From Gemmatimonas phototrophica (GTDB taxonomy: Bacteria > Latescibacterota > UBA2968 > UBA8231), in assembly GCA_945861755.1 (NCBI GenBank), contig CAMAVQ010000012.1, positions 1-52,991 on the forward strand: 52,991 nt of DNA, in the 5' to 3' direction. Below are positions 15,501 through 23,166 of this stretch, one piece after another. The position numbers were made by a program, and so were the translations under genes. Under the pieces are notes generated by a model that saw nothing but the letters and a program-made list of their open reading frames with translations, did not search any database and had not been told where the DNA came from. How positions within the stretch are numbered: position 1 is the stretch's first letter; the number at the start of each line of letters is the position of its first letter.

Positions 15501-16043
15501 GAGCCTCCCGTCTCGGAAGGGCGAGGCGTTCCAACCGCCCTGCCAGGTGGCCAGGGCCTCGCGCACCAGTTGGTCGAGCTGGTCTTCGGCAGGAGGAGTG
15601 GACAGAGGATGGGAAAAGCGATGGGTGTGGACCCGGTCGAGCCGGCCTTGGCTTTTGCGCACCAGCTCGGTCAGTGCCGCGATGGCGGTGGGCAGATCCT
15701 GGACCGAGCTAGCGCCGACGACAAGGCAATTCTTCCGGTGGCCAAAGGGATCGGGGACTGATTTGATGAAGTAGCCCTGCGGACCGGGGAAGAAGGTATC
15801 GACGAAACAACGGCGGGCCGTGTAGAGCCGGCGCAGGGCGGCGTTGTTCCCCAGATGGCCGCAGGCAATAACCTGAAAAGCGGCGAAGTGGCCGGGCCGG
15901 AAATCCCGCTGCTCCATCAGCTCCGGGGGGTGCCCGTGGGCGGCGATGGCCAGGGCCAGGGGATGGGCTGCCTCGCGCAGGCCATCGGGGACCACCAACA
16001 GGACGGGCCCGCTCAGATCGGTGGGAATGAAGAGATCAGCCAT
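12513..16043 (-). CDS. Heparinase II/III-like protein fused to a PQQ/FG-GAP beta-propeller
   Basis: 1176 residues, the largest gene here. Residues about 155-470 are an alpha/alpha-toroid-like region; 485-800 match the heparinase II/III beta-sandwich, with CHGHEDTNAI (C518-H521-E522-D523) resembling the HGHxD motif and AAPKYHNSVVV following. A proline linker (811-826) leads to a propeller with PQQ-like strands and calcium-type repeats ADVDGDREAEL (884-894), ADVDGDGRAEV (978-988) and WDVDGDGVQEI (1036-1046). No signal peptide is visible, odd for a polysaccharide-active protein with an FG-GAP domain. Starts 8 bases inside the preceding dehydrogenase. Substrate unknown; it may be a catalytic lyase or a degenerate scaffold. 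Confidence 0.82.
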   Translation of the reverse strand: MADLFIPTDLSGPVLLVVPDGLREAAHPLALAIAAHGHPPELMEQRDFRPGHFAAFQVIACGHLGNNAALRRLYTARRCFVDTFFPGPQGYFIKSVPDPFGHRKNCLVVGASSVQDLPTAIAALTELVRKSQGRLDRVHTHRFSHPLSTPPAEDQLDQLVREALATWQGGWNASPFRDGRLKEYLWHFYLTDHPAWGRLIPPIFAGSMVPWLEERKAHPETYHAFFWLHHYVQLWDLVEDSPLYNAEDRQVVAGMFSQLLGHLNGLFYMSEEVNPPGDLRQNHSTFIALSLAVGHQYLLRRRGSSELSQGALAAQRIFAGQASSYKPNDDAGVGYAWLVPRETLDYHLLHDDYRYLDDGHIARLCDLVALTTDNMRSEVSYGDAAGYSPFAPEGWESRLWPLMAALWHRGDPRHLWLLNWLGQGKHPSLFNSLSGLYATVDFDGAGFALAGCTPREPDELLGICALPLPEAALRAVARRVPPAHHPVSSRSYFDKLSLRSSFDPRDEYLLLEGLGTFCHGHEDTNAILRLTWNNRAWLADGDYIRAAPKYHNSVVVCRDGSGVYLPPGEGEVIPPLASLTSKSESPLFGLVQTEAAQYNGVDWRRTLCWRKGRYVLVIDQLHARQAGQYDCRCLWRLVGEVEEHGPLVRLHQQGEDFFLHQASNAANEVVPDAHEGGLWRAYPYADPVIQVVHQTQTRTLASGEDLGFLNLLTPHSDLQVERLGELLLRVRDGQTLTLLGTGPARLGPVEISGGVFALSLDGDTLSIQGADRVEVNAEGRVYAESFQGAFRTLDARSSVGRHLLQVLQHTPPVVVPPAIPPKAPPAGGFRPRWQQPLPATTAALQGDQLAVGTAEGKLLGLALESGAVQWQMDLGTPASALLLADVDGDREAELIAGTTDSQLFLLKAGQERWRRPLQNISNRGAAVTALAVADLTGAGPQSVLAGTAGWYVNVFAADGTPQWANWFRYHSITALAVADVDGDGRAEVMAGNVYCTPLTVHNFDGSFRWSTLEQVGSEGNATTPRRGICLTQLNLWDVDGDGVQEIAYGTADGWLYVVKPQDGAEVWRYNLVGEVRGLLRTDEGLLTASEFGGLYCFGPKGQVRWRVQLSSWIRRLVRSGEVLVLETESGLLRCDLKGHPTGSHPLEHPVAGLWPCPGGVVLALAGGPLTCLDLTT

Positions 16044-17001
16044 CCCAAGCGAACACCGTGGTCAGATGGTTTCCCCGGCGGTGGAGCAGGTCCTGGAACA
16101 CCTCCTGGGCCTGGGCCGGGGCACCTTGCTGGTACAACCCGTCCACCCGCACCCGGCCCTGGCGCAGCCACTCCAGGGCACCGGCCATGTTGCCGAAGAT
16201 GCTGTTGGTGCGGAACTCGGCCGGATGCAGGGCCAACTCCCACTCCCAGCCGCTGCGCAGGGTGATGTAGCGGAAAAAAACCGGATGCAGCAGCTCGTGG
16301 GCCACCGCCTCGCTGCGCTTTTTCCAGGGAGCCCCCACCATCACCACCTCGCCCCGCTTGCGCACCAGCTTGCAGGCACCCAGGGCTGCATCTTCGTGGC
16401 CGCTGCACTCGACCACCAGTTCGACTAGATCCTGATACCCGGGTTGATCGAGGGGCAGGGCAGCGAGCGTTTCGATGCCCTTGTCGGCGAGCAACTGACG
16501 CCGGCCGGCCACCGGATCGCAGCCAGTGACCCGGTACCCGCAGGCAGCGAAAACCTGGGCGGCCAGATGCCCCACTGGCCCCAGGCCGGTGATCAGCACC
16601 GGGGCAGGCGGACGGGCCAGGGTGGTGCTCAGGGTGCTCATGGACACACTCATTAGCCGGGCGAAAACAGCGATCTCCGGGGCCAGGCCCTCTGGCACTG
16701 GCAGGGCGTTGCGCCGCTGGCAGCGCTGATGGGAGGCATGCGGGCCCATGCAGAAGGCCATGCTGCCCACCGGCAGGTCACTCACCCCGCTGCCCACCTC
16801 TTCCACCTGGAACACCGCGGCGTACCCGGGGCGGATGGGGAAATGCCCGCCCAGGCCGGTGTAGGTGGCCAGTTCGGTGCCTGGGCTGATCAAGGTGAAG
16901 AGGGTGGGGCCGGCCACTTCGTCGGCAGCCAGGGGGCGTTCATCGGGTGCGACTTCTACGAGCTCAGCCTCTTCGGCGGCAGTGTAGACAATCTGTTTCA
17001 T
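16036..17001 (-). CDS. Medium-chain (zinc-type) dehydrogenase
   Basis: 321-residue MDR protein. It has the GroES-like N-terminus (TLISPGTELATYTG, as in the L-threonine/sorbitol dehydrogenase relatives), RPGYAAVFQVEEVG, and the nucleotide-binding VLITGLGPVGHLAAQVFAACG. The structural-zinc cysteine cluster is absent and the usual catalytic Cys is not obvious, as in other 'SPGTE' MDR proteins. ATG at 17001 overlaps the isomerase stop (ATGA); an in-frame GTG two codons earlier is unlikely. Probably oxidises a sugar or polyol in the same pathway. Confidence 0.87.
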   Translation of the reverse strand: MKQIVYTAAEEAELVEVAPDERPLAADEVAGPTLFTLISPGTELATYTGLGGHFPIRPGYAAVFQVEEVGSGVSDLPVGSMAFCMGPHASHQRCQRRNALPVPEGLAPEIAVFARLMSVSMSTLSTTLARPPAPVLITGLGPVGHLAAQVFAACGYRVTGCDPVAGRRQLLADKGIETLAALPLDQPGYQDLVELVVECSGHEDAALGACKLVRKRGEVVMVGAPWKKRSEAVAHELLHPVFFRYITLRSGWEWELALHPAEFRTNSIFGNMAGALEWLRQGRVRVDGLYQQGAPAQAQEVFQDLLHRRGNHLTTVFAWDG

Positions 17002-17864
17002 GACCACTCCAGATTAAGTGCGTTGGCCACACCGCGCAGATGGGCGGCGGCGCGGTCGTAGTCTTGAGCGCTTTGCAGGTGTTCGAGCATGATGGGCAGG
17101 TCGGGGTTGAGTTTGGCGGCTTCCTCCAGGTACGTGGGGTAGTCGAGCGCTCCGTCTCCGGGGCAGACCTCGTCCACGTGCACCGTGAGTTTGCCGGCCA
17201 GGCGTACATCCTTGGCGTGACAGCTTTTGATGTGGGGTCCTAGCAGCTCGAAACAGGTGCGGATCAGCTGGGCATTGTTGAAGTAGAGCTGCGGACTGGA
17301 GACCATGTTGACCGGGTCCAGGTGGACGCCAAAGCCCTGGGGTCGGTCGATGGCGTGTAGCAGTTCGAGATAGGATTCCGGCGAATCCGGGTACATCCAG
17401 GGCATGGTTTCGAGGGCGAAACAGGCCCGGCGAGGCTGCACCGCATCGATGATCTGGCGGGTGGTCTCGACGATGAGGTCGAAAGTATCCGCCGCATAGT
17501 TGTCGGGGTGGGGACCGTCCCAGCCCGGTGCGGTGAGGCTGGCTTCGTCCTGGGGCCCCCGCGCCCCGGAGATGGTGACGCAGGTCTGGGCACCGATCTC
17601 GTCGGCCAAGGCCAGGGATGCCTGGCAATGGGCGATGGAGCGGTGTCGCACCGACTCGATGGGGCTGAGCGGGTTGCTCCAGGCCCCCACCTCGGAGATG
17701 ACCAGGCCGGCAGCTTGGGCAGCTCCGGCAAAAGCGGCGATCTCTTCGGCGCTGGCACCCGGCCGCAGGGGGCAGTACGCGGCGCTGTACCCCAGACGTT
17801 GGTGGGCGGCGGCCCAACTGGCGGGGTCGGTCCACTTTTCAAAAACAGGTCCTCCGAGGCGCAT
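16998..17864 (-). CDS. Sugar phosphate isomerase/epimerase (xylose isomerase-like TIM barrel)
   Basis: 288 residues of the AP-endonuclease-2/xylose-isomerase-like superfamily. Metal-site residues are placed as expected: CFALETMPW (Glu), GVHLDPVNM (His and Asp), SCHAKDVRL (His), and LPIMLEHL (final Glu). It starts MRLGGPVFEKWTDPAS at 17864, three bases after the MurA stop, and overlaps the dehydrogenase by 4 bases. The group isomerises keto-sugars, inosose or hydroxypyruvate-like compounds. Operon context points to sugar catabolism. Confidence 0.9.
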   Translation of the reverse strand: MRLGGPVFEKWTDPASWAAAHQRLGYSAAYCPLRPGASAEEIAAFAGAAQAAGLVISEVGAWSNPLSPIESVRHRSIAHCQASLALADEIGAQTCVTISGARGPQDEASLTAPGWDGPHPDNYAADTFDLIVETTRQIIDAVQPRRACFALETMPWMYPDSPESYLELLHAIDRPQGFGVHLDPVNMVSSPQLYFNNAQLIRTCFELLGPHIKSCHAKDVRLAGKLTVHVDEVCPGDGALDYPTYLEEAAKLNPDLPIMLEHLQSAQDYDRAAAHLRGVANALNLEWS

Positions 17865-17867
17865 GAT

Positions 17868-19172
17868 TCAGCTGCTCCTTTTTAAGCGGGCACCCAGGCC
17901 CTGCAGGCAGGCGGCTAGGTCCTCGTAGCCCCGGTCCAGGTGCTCGACCCCGGTGAGGGTGGAGGTGCCCTGGGCGAGCATGGCGGCGATCAGGTAGGTG
18001 AAACCGGCCCGCAAATCGGGAATGGCGCACTGGGCCCCGTGCAGGGTGGCCGGCCCCTTGATGACGCAGCTGTGAGGGTAGTTGCTGGCGGCAAAGCGGC
18101 AGCGGCCCCCGCCCAGGCAGGTGTCGTACAGGGCCACGTCGGCACCCATGCGCTGGAGCTGTTCGACGTAGCCGAAACGGCCCTCAAAGACGGTTTCGTG
18201 GATCACCGACATGCCCTCGGCCTGGGTGAGCAGGATGGCGAAGGGGGGCTGCCAGTCGGTCATGAAACCGGGATGTACATTGGTCTCCAGGGTGATGGCG
18301 CGCAGGGGACCCTGGCGGTAGAAGCGGATGCCGTCGGCTTTCACCTCGAACTGCCCGCCCACCCGGCGCAGGGTGTTGAGGAAGGCCAACAGATCGGCCT
18401 GGCGGGCCCCGCGCACAAAGACATCGCCCCCAGAGGCTACGGCTGCCGCGCCTATGGAGGCGGCCACCAGCCGGTCGGGCATCAATTCGTGGGTGGCCCC
18501 CCGCAATTCGCTCACCCCTTCGACCACCAGGGTGCGGTCCACGTTGTAATCGATAATGGCCCCCATCTTTTGCAGGAACATCACCAGGTCCATGACCTCG
18601 GGCTCGATGGCGGCGTTGCGGATGAAGGTGCGGCCCTGGGCCAGGGTGGCGGCCATCAGCAGATTTTCGGTGGTGGTCACGCTGGGATAGGGCAGGGCGA
18701 TGTCGGCGCCTCGTAGTCCATCGGTCTCAAAGTAATAGATCTGGTCGCGCACCTCGACCTGGGCCCCCATGGCCCGGTACCCCTCCAGGTGGAAATCGAC
18801 GGGGCGGGGTCCGATGCGGTCGCCTCCGCCCACGGCCGGCACCACCGCATGGCCCTGCCGGTGGAGCAGGGGTGCAACCGTCATGATGGCCAGGCGGTTG
18901 TGGCTGGCCAGAGAGAGGGGGATCTGGCTGGAATGGAGCTGCGGCGTGTGCACTTCTAGGGTGCGGGGGGGGCGCTCGGTGAAGCGGGTGCCAAGGGCTT
19001 CGCAGATGGCCTGGGTGACCCGGCTGTCCCCGATGTGGGGGACCCGGTGGAAGGTGCAGGGCGCCTGGGTGAGCATGGAAGCGACCATCAGCTTGGTAAT
19101 GGAATTCTTGGCCCCGCTCAGTTCCATCTCGCCGCGCAGAGGGGTGCCGCCTTCGACGATGAGGGTATCCAC
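17868..19172 (-). CDS. murA: UDP-GlcNAc 1-carboxyvinyltransferase (MurA-type) with Cys-to-Asp active site
   Basis: 434 residues, full length for the enolpyruvyl transferase that starts peptidoglycan precursor synthesis. K22 and N23 (SGAKNS), the [12 protein letters not shown] loop and the C-terminal [14 protein letters not shown] with the catalytic Arg are all present. The loop that normally reads GGCxIGxRP is GGDRIGPRP, so the fosfomycin-alkylated Cys (E. coli C115) is D118. Asp at this position is known in naturally fosfomycin-resistant MurA, e.g. Mycobacterium and Chlamydia. The gene lies inside a catabolic-looking operon, so it may be a second MurA or a relative with another acceptor. Confidence 0.88.
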   Translation of the reverse strand: MDTLIVEGGTPLRGEMELSGAKNSITKLMVASMLTQAPCTFHRVPHIGDSRVTQAICEALGTRFTERPPRTLEVHTPQLHSSQIPLSLASHNRLAIMTVAPLLHRQGHAVVPAVGGGDRIGPRPVDFHLEGYRAMGAQVEVRDQIYYFETDGLRGADIALPYPSVTTTENLLMAATLAQGRTFIRNAAIEPEVMDLVMFLQKMGAIIDYNVDRTLVVEGVSELRGATHELMPDRLVAASIGAAAVASGGDVFVRGARQADLLAFLNTLRRVGGQFEVKADGIRFYRQGPLRAITLETNVHPGFMTDWQPPFAILLTQAEGMSVIHETVFEGRFGYVEQLQRMGADVALYDTCLGGGRCRFAASNYPHSCVIKGPATLHGAQCAIPDLRAGFTYLIAAMLAQGTSTLTGVEHLDRGYEDLAACLQGLGARLKRSS

Positions 19173-19182
19173 CTTGGGGCTC

Positions 19183-19905
19183 CTAGGCCAGTCCGGCCGG
19201 CATCAGCACCAGTTCGGGCACATAGGTGCGGGGTGGCAGGGCCGCCACGAAGAGGCAGGCCTCGGCCACATCTTCGGGCTGCAGGGCCTTGGCCATCACC
19301 TCCGGGGGGGTGGGGGTTGGCCGCTTGAGCACCAGCGGGGTATCGGTCAGACCGGGGAAGATGACGCAGGTGCGGATGCCGTGGTCGCGCTCCTCGCGGA
19401 AGGTGCCGTGGGCCAGGCCCACCACTCCGTGTTTGCTGGCCTGGTACGAAACCCCCGAGACATCTGGCCGCTGCACCGCGGCGCTGGAGACATAGATAAT
19501 CAGACCGGCCTGTTGATGGCGCATGGGGGGCAGTACGGCGCGGGTGCAGTAGAAGGCCCCGCTCAGATTGGCCCCGATCATCATCGCCCAAGTCTGCGGG
19601 GTGAGCACCTCCAGGCTGCGCTGGGGGATGTTGGTGCCGGCGGTGTAGACCAGGATATCGAGGCGGCCGAAGCGCTCCACCACCTCCGCAACCAGCTGGT
19701 CCACCGAGGCGACGTCCTCCACATCCACCGGGCAAGCCATGGCCGGGGGGCCCAGTTCGTCGGCCAGGGCGTTCAGCTTGTTGGCGCTGCGGGCGGCCAG
19801 CACCAGCTTGGCCCCTTCCCGGGCAAAGGCCCGGGCCGTGGCCAGGCCCATGCCACTGCTGGCGCCCACCACCAGGGCTACTTGATCTTGTAAACGGTTT
19901 GACAT
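19183..19905 (-). CDS. SDR-family oxidoreductase
   Basis: 240-residue classical SDR. Cofactor motif VVGASSGMGLATARA (TGxxxGxG class), AARSANKL following the second strand (Arg favours NADP), YTAGTNIPQ, catalytic Ser in IIYVSSAAVQ and Tyr/Lys in VSYQASKHGVVG. Start MSNRLQDQVALVVG at 19905; the longer frame upstream overlaps the VOC gene and is a shadow. Stop is 10 bases before murA. Likely another redox step of the operon's pathway. Confidence 0.92.
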   Translation of the reverse strand: MSNRLQDQVALVVGASSGMGLATARAFAREGAKLVLAARSANKLNALADELGPPAMACPVDVEDVASVDQLVAEVVERFGRLDILVYTAGTNIPQRSLEVLTPQTWAMMIGANLSGAFYCTRAVLPPMRHQQAGLIIYVSSAAVQRPDVSGVSYQASKHGVVGLAHGTFREERDHGIRTCVIFPGLTDTPLVLKRPTPTPPEVMAKALQPEDVAEACLFVAALPPRTYVPELVLMPAGLA

Positions 19906-19919
19906 GTGCGCTCTCTTGC

Positions 19920-20315
19920 TCAGGGCATGGAGGTGACCCGCTGGACCAGCTGGACCGTAAGGCCCCAGGGGTCGCGCAGGAAGGCCAATTGGTCGCCGGC
20001 CGGGTTGGCGCTGATCTCGCCCAGGGGGGTGGCCCCCCCCGCCACCAGGCGCTGGTGGGCGGCGCGGATGTCGGCGGTGGCAAAGGCCAGGTGCAGGACC
20101 AGGGGATTCATCGAGCGATAGTCGGGCACCAGTTCGGGCGGGTTGGTGTAGAGTTCGAGCACCACCCGGCCCGAAGCGTCGGCCAGGAAGGTCATGTGTA
20201 CGGGCCCGTCTCCCTTGCGGAAGACACTCATGCCCAGGTTTTTGCAATACCAGTCGGCCATCATCACCGGGTCAGCGACGTTGATGGCGAAATGCTCCAA
20301 TTTGAGATCGGCCAT
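19920..20315 (-). CDS. VOC-superfamily (glyoxalase/bleomycin-resistance fold) protein
   Basis: 131 residues with two beta-alpha-beta-beta-beta modules: LEHFAINVADPVMMADWYCK at the start and VLHLAFATADIRAAHQRLVA in the second half, ending DPWGLTVQLVQR, where the metal-binding Glu of true glyoxalases is Gln. The first half keeps the His (EHFAINV) and Glu (LELYTN). Strong RBS AAAGGAG before the ATG at 20315. It is the first gene of the nine-gene operon. Could be a lyase, epimerase or dioxygenase; context suggests small-molecule metabolism. Confidence 0.88.
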   Translation of the reverse strand: MADLKLEHFAINVADPVMMADWYCKNLGMSVFRKGDGPVHMTFLADASGRVVLELYTNPPELVPDYRSMNPLVLHLAFATADIRAAHQRLVAGGATPLGEISANPAGDQLAFLRDPWGLTVQLVQRVTSMP

Positions 20316-20374
20316 GTCAGGCTCCTTTCGGGTGTGGGGGGAATCTAAAACTTTTGTGGGTTGCGGGCCAGCGG

Positions 20375-20403
20375 TTCCGCCTGGGGGCGTCCGTGTGTAT
20401 AAT
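20375..20403 (+). promoter_or_regulatory. Promoter close to the EamA start, possibly leaderless
   Basis: Perfect TATAAT at 20398-20403 with a poor -35 (TTCCGC, 20375-20380) 17 bases upstream. The EamA ATG is at 20413, only 9 bases past the -10, and no Shine-Dalgarno precedes it, so the transcript would have almost no leader. Confidence 0.45.
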
Positions 20404-20412
20404 CTACCTCCT

Positions 20413-21318
20413 ATGTCGCTGACCGCAGTCCTCCTGTTGGTACCCGCTGCCCTGCTGCACGCACTGTGGAATCTGTTGGGCAAACGCCAGCATCCCAGTA
20501 CCGCCCTTTTCCTGCTGGCCAATATCACCGCGGTGCTGTTGATGTCCCCATTCCTGCTCTGGCACTGGGGAAAGATCGCGGCCATCCCGGTCCAGGTGTG
20601 GGAACTGGCTCTGTTCACCGGGTTTTTCAACGGCGGCTATTACGTCGCCCTGGCCCGGGCGTACCGCGCCGGTGACCTGGGCATCGCGTACCCGCTGATC
20701 CGCTCCATCCCCGCCCTGCTCATCACCCTCGTGGAGGTGGTGCGCGGCAGGGGCGAACACTTCGGGCCGCTCTATTTGGCCGGGATTGTCCTGCTCACCC
20801 TCGGGTGTTTTATTCTGCCCTTGAGGCTGGGGCAGGACTTCCGCTGGTCCCGCTACCTGAGCCCGTGTTGCCGTTGGGCCGGGCTGGGAGCGGTATTCAT
20901 CGCCGGGTACACCTTGATCGACAGCACGGCGGTGGGCTTGCTGCGCGGGTGCGGGGCCTTTACCAATCTGGAGGTGCCGTTAACCTATATGGTCCTCCAA
21001 TCGGCCAGCGTCAGTCTGTGGCTGGCCGCGTTTGGGTTAGTCGAACGCAAGGACGAGGGCAAGACGTTGCGAGGTACGCTCCGAAGCGAAGGCCGGATCA
21101 TCCTGCTGGTGGGGGTGGGCATCTACTCCTGTTACGGTTTGGTGCTGGCGGCGATGGGTTTTGTCGACAACGTGGGGTACGTGGCGGCCTTCCGCCAGCT
21201 GAGTATCCCCGTGGGTGCCCTGCTGGGGGTATGGTGGCTCAAGGAGGCAGGGAGCCGGCCCAAGGTCGTCGGCACCCTGCTCATCTTTGCCGGCCTGGTG
21301 ATGGTGGGGCTGGCATAG
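20413..21318 (+). CDS. EamA-family (DMT superfamily) transporter
   Basis: 301-residue inner-membrane protein with about ten hydrophobic segments arranged as two five-helix EamA repeats, e.g. AVLLLVPAALLHALWNLLGK at the start and VGTLLIFAGLVMVG at the end. The family exports amino acids or metabolites. An upstream open frame to 20194 overlaps the VOC gene and is rejected; MSLTAVLLL at 20413 opens directly with TM1. One base separates its stop from mnmA. It is divergent from the VOC-led operon and could export one of its products, but it seems co-transcribed with mnmA. Confidence 0.88.
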   Translation: MSLTAVLLLVPAALLHALWNLLGKRQHPSTALFLLANITAVLLMSPFLLWHWGKIAAIPVQVWELALFTGFFNGGYYVALARAYRAGDLGIAYPLIRSIPALLITLVEVVRGRGEHFGPLYLAGIVLLTLGCFILPLRLGQDFRWSRYLSPCCRWAGLGAVFIAGYTLIDSTAVGLLRGCGAFTNLEVPLTYMVLQSASVSLWLAAFGLVERKDEGKTLRGTLRSEGRIILLVGVGIYSCYGLVLAAMGFVDNVGYVAAFRQLSIPVGALLGVWWLKEAGSRPKVVGTLLIFAGLVMVGLA

Positions 21319-21319
21319 G

Positions 21320-22369
21320 ATGGAGACCGCCATCCTGCTTTCCGGGGGCGTGGACAGTTCCCTGGCCCTGCACCTGTTGCGGGAGGAGGGCCACACCCTG
21401 CGCGCCTTTTACCTGAAGGTGTGGCTCGAGGAGGAGCTGTCCTTTCTGGGAGATTGTCCCTGGGAGGAGGACCTGCGCTACGCCCGGGCGGTGTGCGCCC
21501 AGGCCGGCATACCGCTGGAGATCGTCCCCCTGCAGGCCGAGTACCTCGAAAAGGTAGTGGAGCACGCCCTGGACGAGTTGCGGGCCGGCCGCACCCCCAG
21601 CCCGGACATCCACTGCAACCGGCGCATCAAGTTCGGGGTCTTTCTCGAGCGCCTGGGTGGGGATTTTGCCAAGGTGGCTTCGGGGCATTATGCCCGCCTC
21701 GATGTCCAGGGCGATCAGTACCGCCTGCTGCGGGCTGCCGATCCAGTAAAGGACCAGACCTACTTTCTCTCCGACCTGGACCAGGTGCAGCTGGGGCGGG
21801 TGCTCTTTCCTATTGGCCACCTGCCCAAGTCAGAGGTGCGCCGGCTGGCTGCCGGGTACGGCCTGCCCACCAAGGACCGCAAGGACAGTCAGGGAATCTG
21901 TTTCCTGGGCAAGATCGACTACCGGCAGTTTGTAAAGGCCCGGCTGGGTGAGCGGCCAGGACCCATCGTCGACCGCGGGAGTGGCAGGATACTGGGTGCC
22001 CACCGCGGACTTTGGTTCCACACCGTCGGCCAGCGCCATGGCCTGAGGTTGGGCGGGGGGCCCTGGTTCGTGGTAGGCAAGGACCTAGGGGAAGATGTTT
22101 TATGGGTGGCCCATGAGGCCCAAAAAGAAGAACGTCTCCGGCATCATTTTGAGGTGGGCCGGCCCCACTGGATTGCCGATAGACCCGCAGAGGGTTCCCT
22201 GGAGGTGAAACTGCGACACGGTCCCCAGACTACGCGCTGCACCCTGACGCCGCTGGAGGAGGGCCGCCAGCGGGTCGAATTGCAGCGACCAGATCCCGGC
22301 GTGGCGCCGGGTCAGCACGCGGTCTTCTACCAGGATGAGGTCTGCCTGGGCGGCGCGGTGATCATCTAG
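21320..22369 (+). CDS. mnmA: tRNA-specific 2-thiouridylase MnmA
   Basis: 349 residues. Adenylates and thiolates U34 of tRNA-Lys/Glu/Gln. PP-loop SGGVDSS at 8-14; catalytic cysteines C99 in SPDIHCNRRIKF and C194 in SQGICFLG, the relay pair of bacterial MnmA; ASGHYAR and KDQTYFLS are family-specific. The N-terminal extension between the PP-loop and the first helix is slightly altered (WLEEELSFLGDCPWEEDL), the variant seen in several non-proteobacterial MnmA. mnmG, which modifies the same wobble uridine, is at 51 kb. Confidence 0.96.
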   Translation: METAILLSGGVDSSLALHLLREEGHTLRAFYLKVWLEEELSFLGDCPWEEDLRYARAVCAQAGIPLEIVPLQAEYLEKVVEHALDELRAGRTPSPDIHCNRRIKFGVFLERLGGDFAKVASGHYARLDVQGDQYRLLRAADPVKDQTYFLSDLDQVQLGRVLFPIGHLPKSEVRRLAAGYGLPTKDRKDSQGICFLGKIDYRQFVKARLGERPGPIVDRGSGRILGAHRGLWFHTVGQRHGLRLGGGPWFVVGKDLGEDVLWVAHEAQKEERLRHHFEVGRPHWIADRPAEGSLEVKLRHGPQTTRCTLTPLEEGRQRVELQRPDPGVAPGQHAVFYQDEVCLGGAVII

Positions 22370-22383
22370 AAAAGGAGGAGTGC

Positions 22384-23166
22384 ATGTCCCTGTCTCAACG
22401 CACGGTCGAAGCCCCCAACAAAACCCTCAGCCAGGAGCAGGTGGACCAGTTCCGCGTCCAGGGGTACCTCTCCCTGGGCAAGGTACTAGAAGACGAACTG
22501 GTCGCCCAGTTGCGCGAGGAGTACGACCGCATCTTCGCCGAGGCCCGCAGCGAGGGCAACTTCCGCAATCTCTCAAGTCCCCAGGCGCAGGAAGGGGAAA
22601 AGGCGGAAGAGATGCTACAGATCATGCAGATGTGCGAGCGCAGCCTGCTCTTCCGCCGGCTCCTGTTTCACGAGCACCTGCTCGACGTGGCCGAGGACCT
22701 GATCGGGCCCAATATCCAGCTCTTCCACGACCAGGCGCTTTTCAAGCCGGCGCACCACGGCGGGGCGGTATTCTGGCACCAGGACAATGCGTACTGGAAA
22801 TGCGCCCCGGCCAATCTGGTCAGTTGTTGGCTCACCCTCGACGAGGTGGATGTCAGCAACGGGGCCATGCACCTGATCCCCGGCTCCCATCTGCGGCCCA
22901 TGGCCCATCCGCGCTCGGATACGGGCAGTGTGCTCTTGGATGTAAAAGACCAGGTGGACCCCGCCGAGGCGGCGGTGGTGCCGCTGCCGGCCGGGGGGGC
23001 GATGGTGCATCACTGTCAGACCTTGCACTACACCCCGCCCAATCACACTGAGCGCCAGCGCCGGGCCTTTGTCATCCACTTCATGCCCCCGGGCACCTGG
23101 TCGGTGCACCGCAACGAGTACATCCCGGTTTCGTTCAGCAACCCCATTTTGCGGATGAGGGTGTGA
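22384..23166 (+). CDS. Phytanoyl-CoA dioxygenase (PhyH) family protein
   Basis: 260 residues. Canonical Fe(II)/2OG site: FWHQDNAYWK (H-x-D), HHCQTLHYTPPN (distal His) and RRAFVIHF (Arg binding 2-oxoglutarate). Core ALHLIPGSH-like segment reads AMHLIPGSHLRPMAH. RBS AAAGGAGG precedes the ATG. It follows mnmA by 14 bases and converges with the thioesterase gene with no gap (TGATCA). Substrate unknown. More canonical than the HxG paralogue at 11.7 kb. Confidence 0.92.
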   Translation: MSLSQRTVEAPNKTLSQEQVDQFRVQGYLSLGKVLEDELVAQLREEYDRIFAEARSEGNFRNLSSPQAQEGEKAEEMLQIMQMCERSLLFRRLLFHEHLLDVAEDLIGPNIQLFHDQALFKPAHHGGAVFWHQDNAYWKCAPANLVSCWLTLDEVDVSNGAMHLIPGSHLRPMAHPRSDTGSVLLDVKDQVDPAEAAVVPLPAGGAMVHHCQTLHYTPPNHTERQRRAFVIHFMPPGTWSVHRNEYIPVSFSNPILRMRV

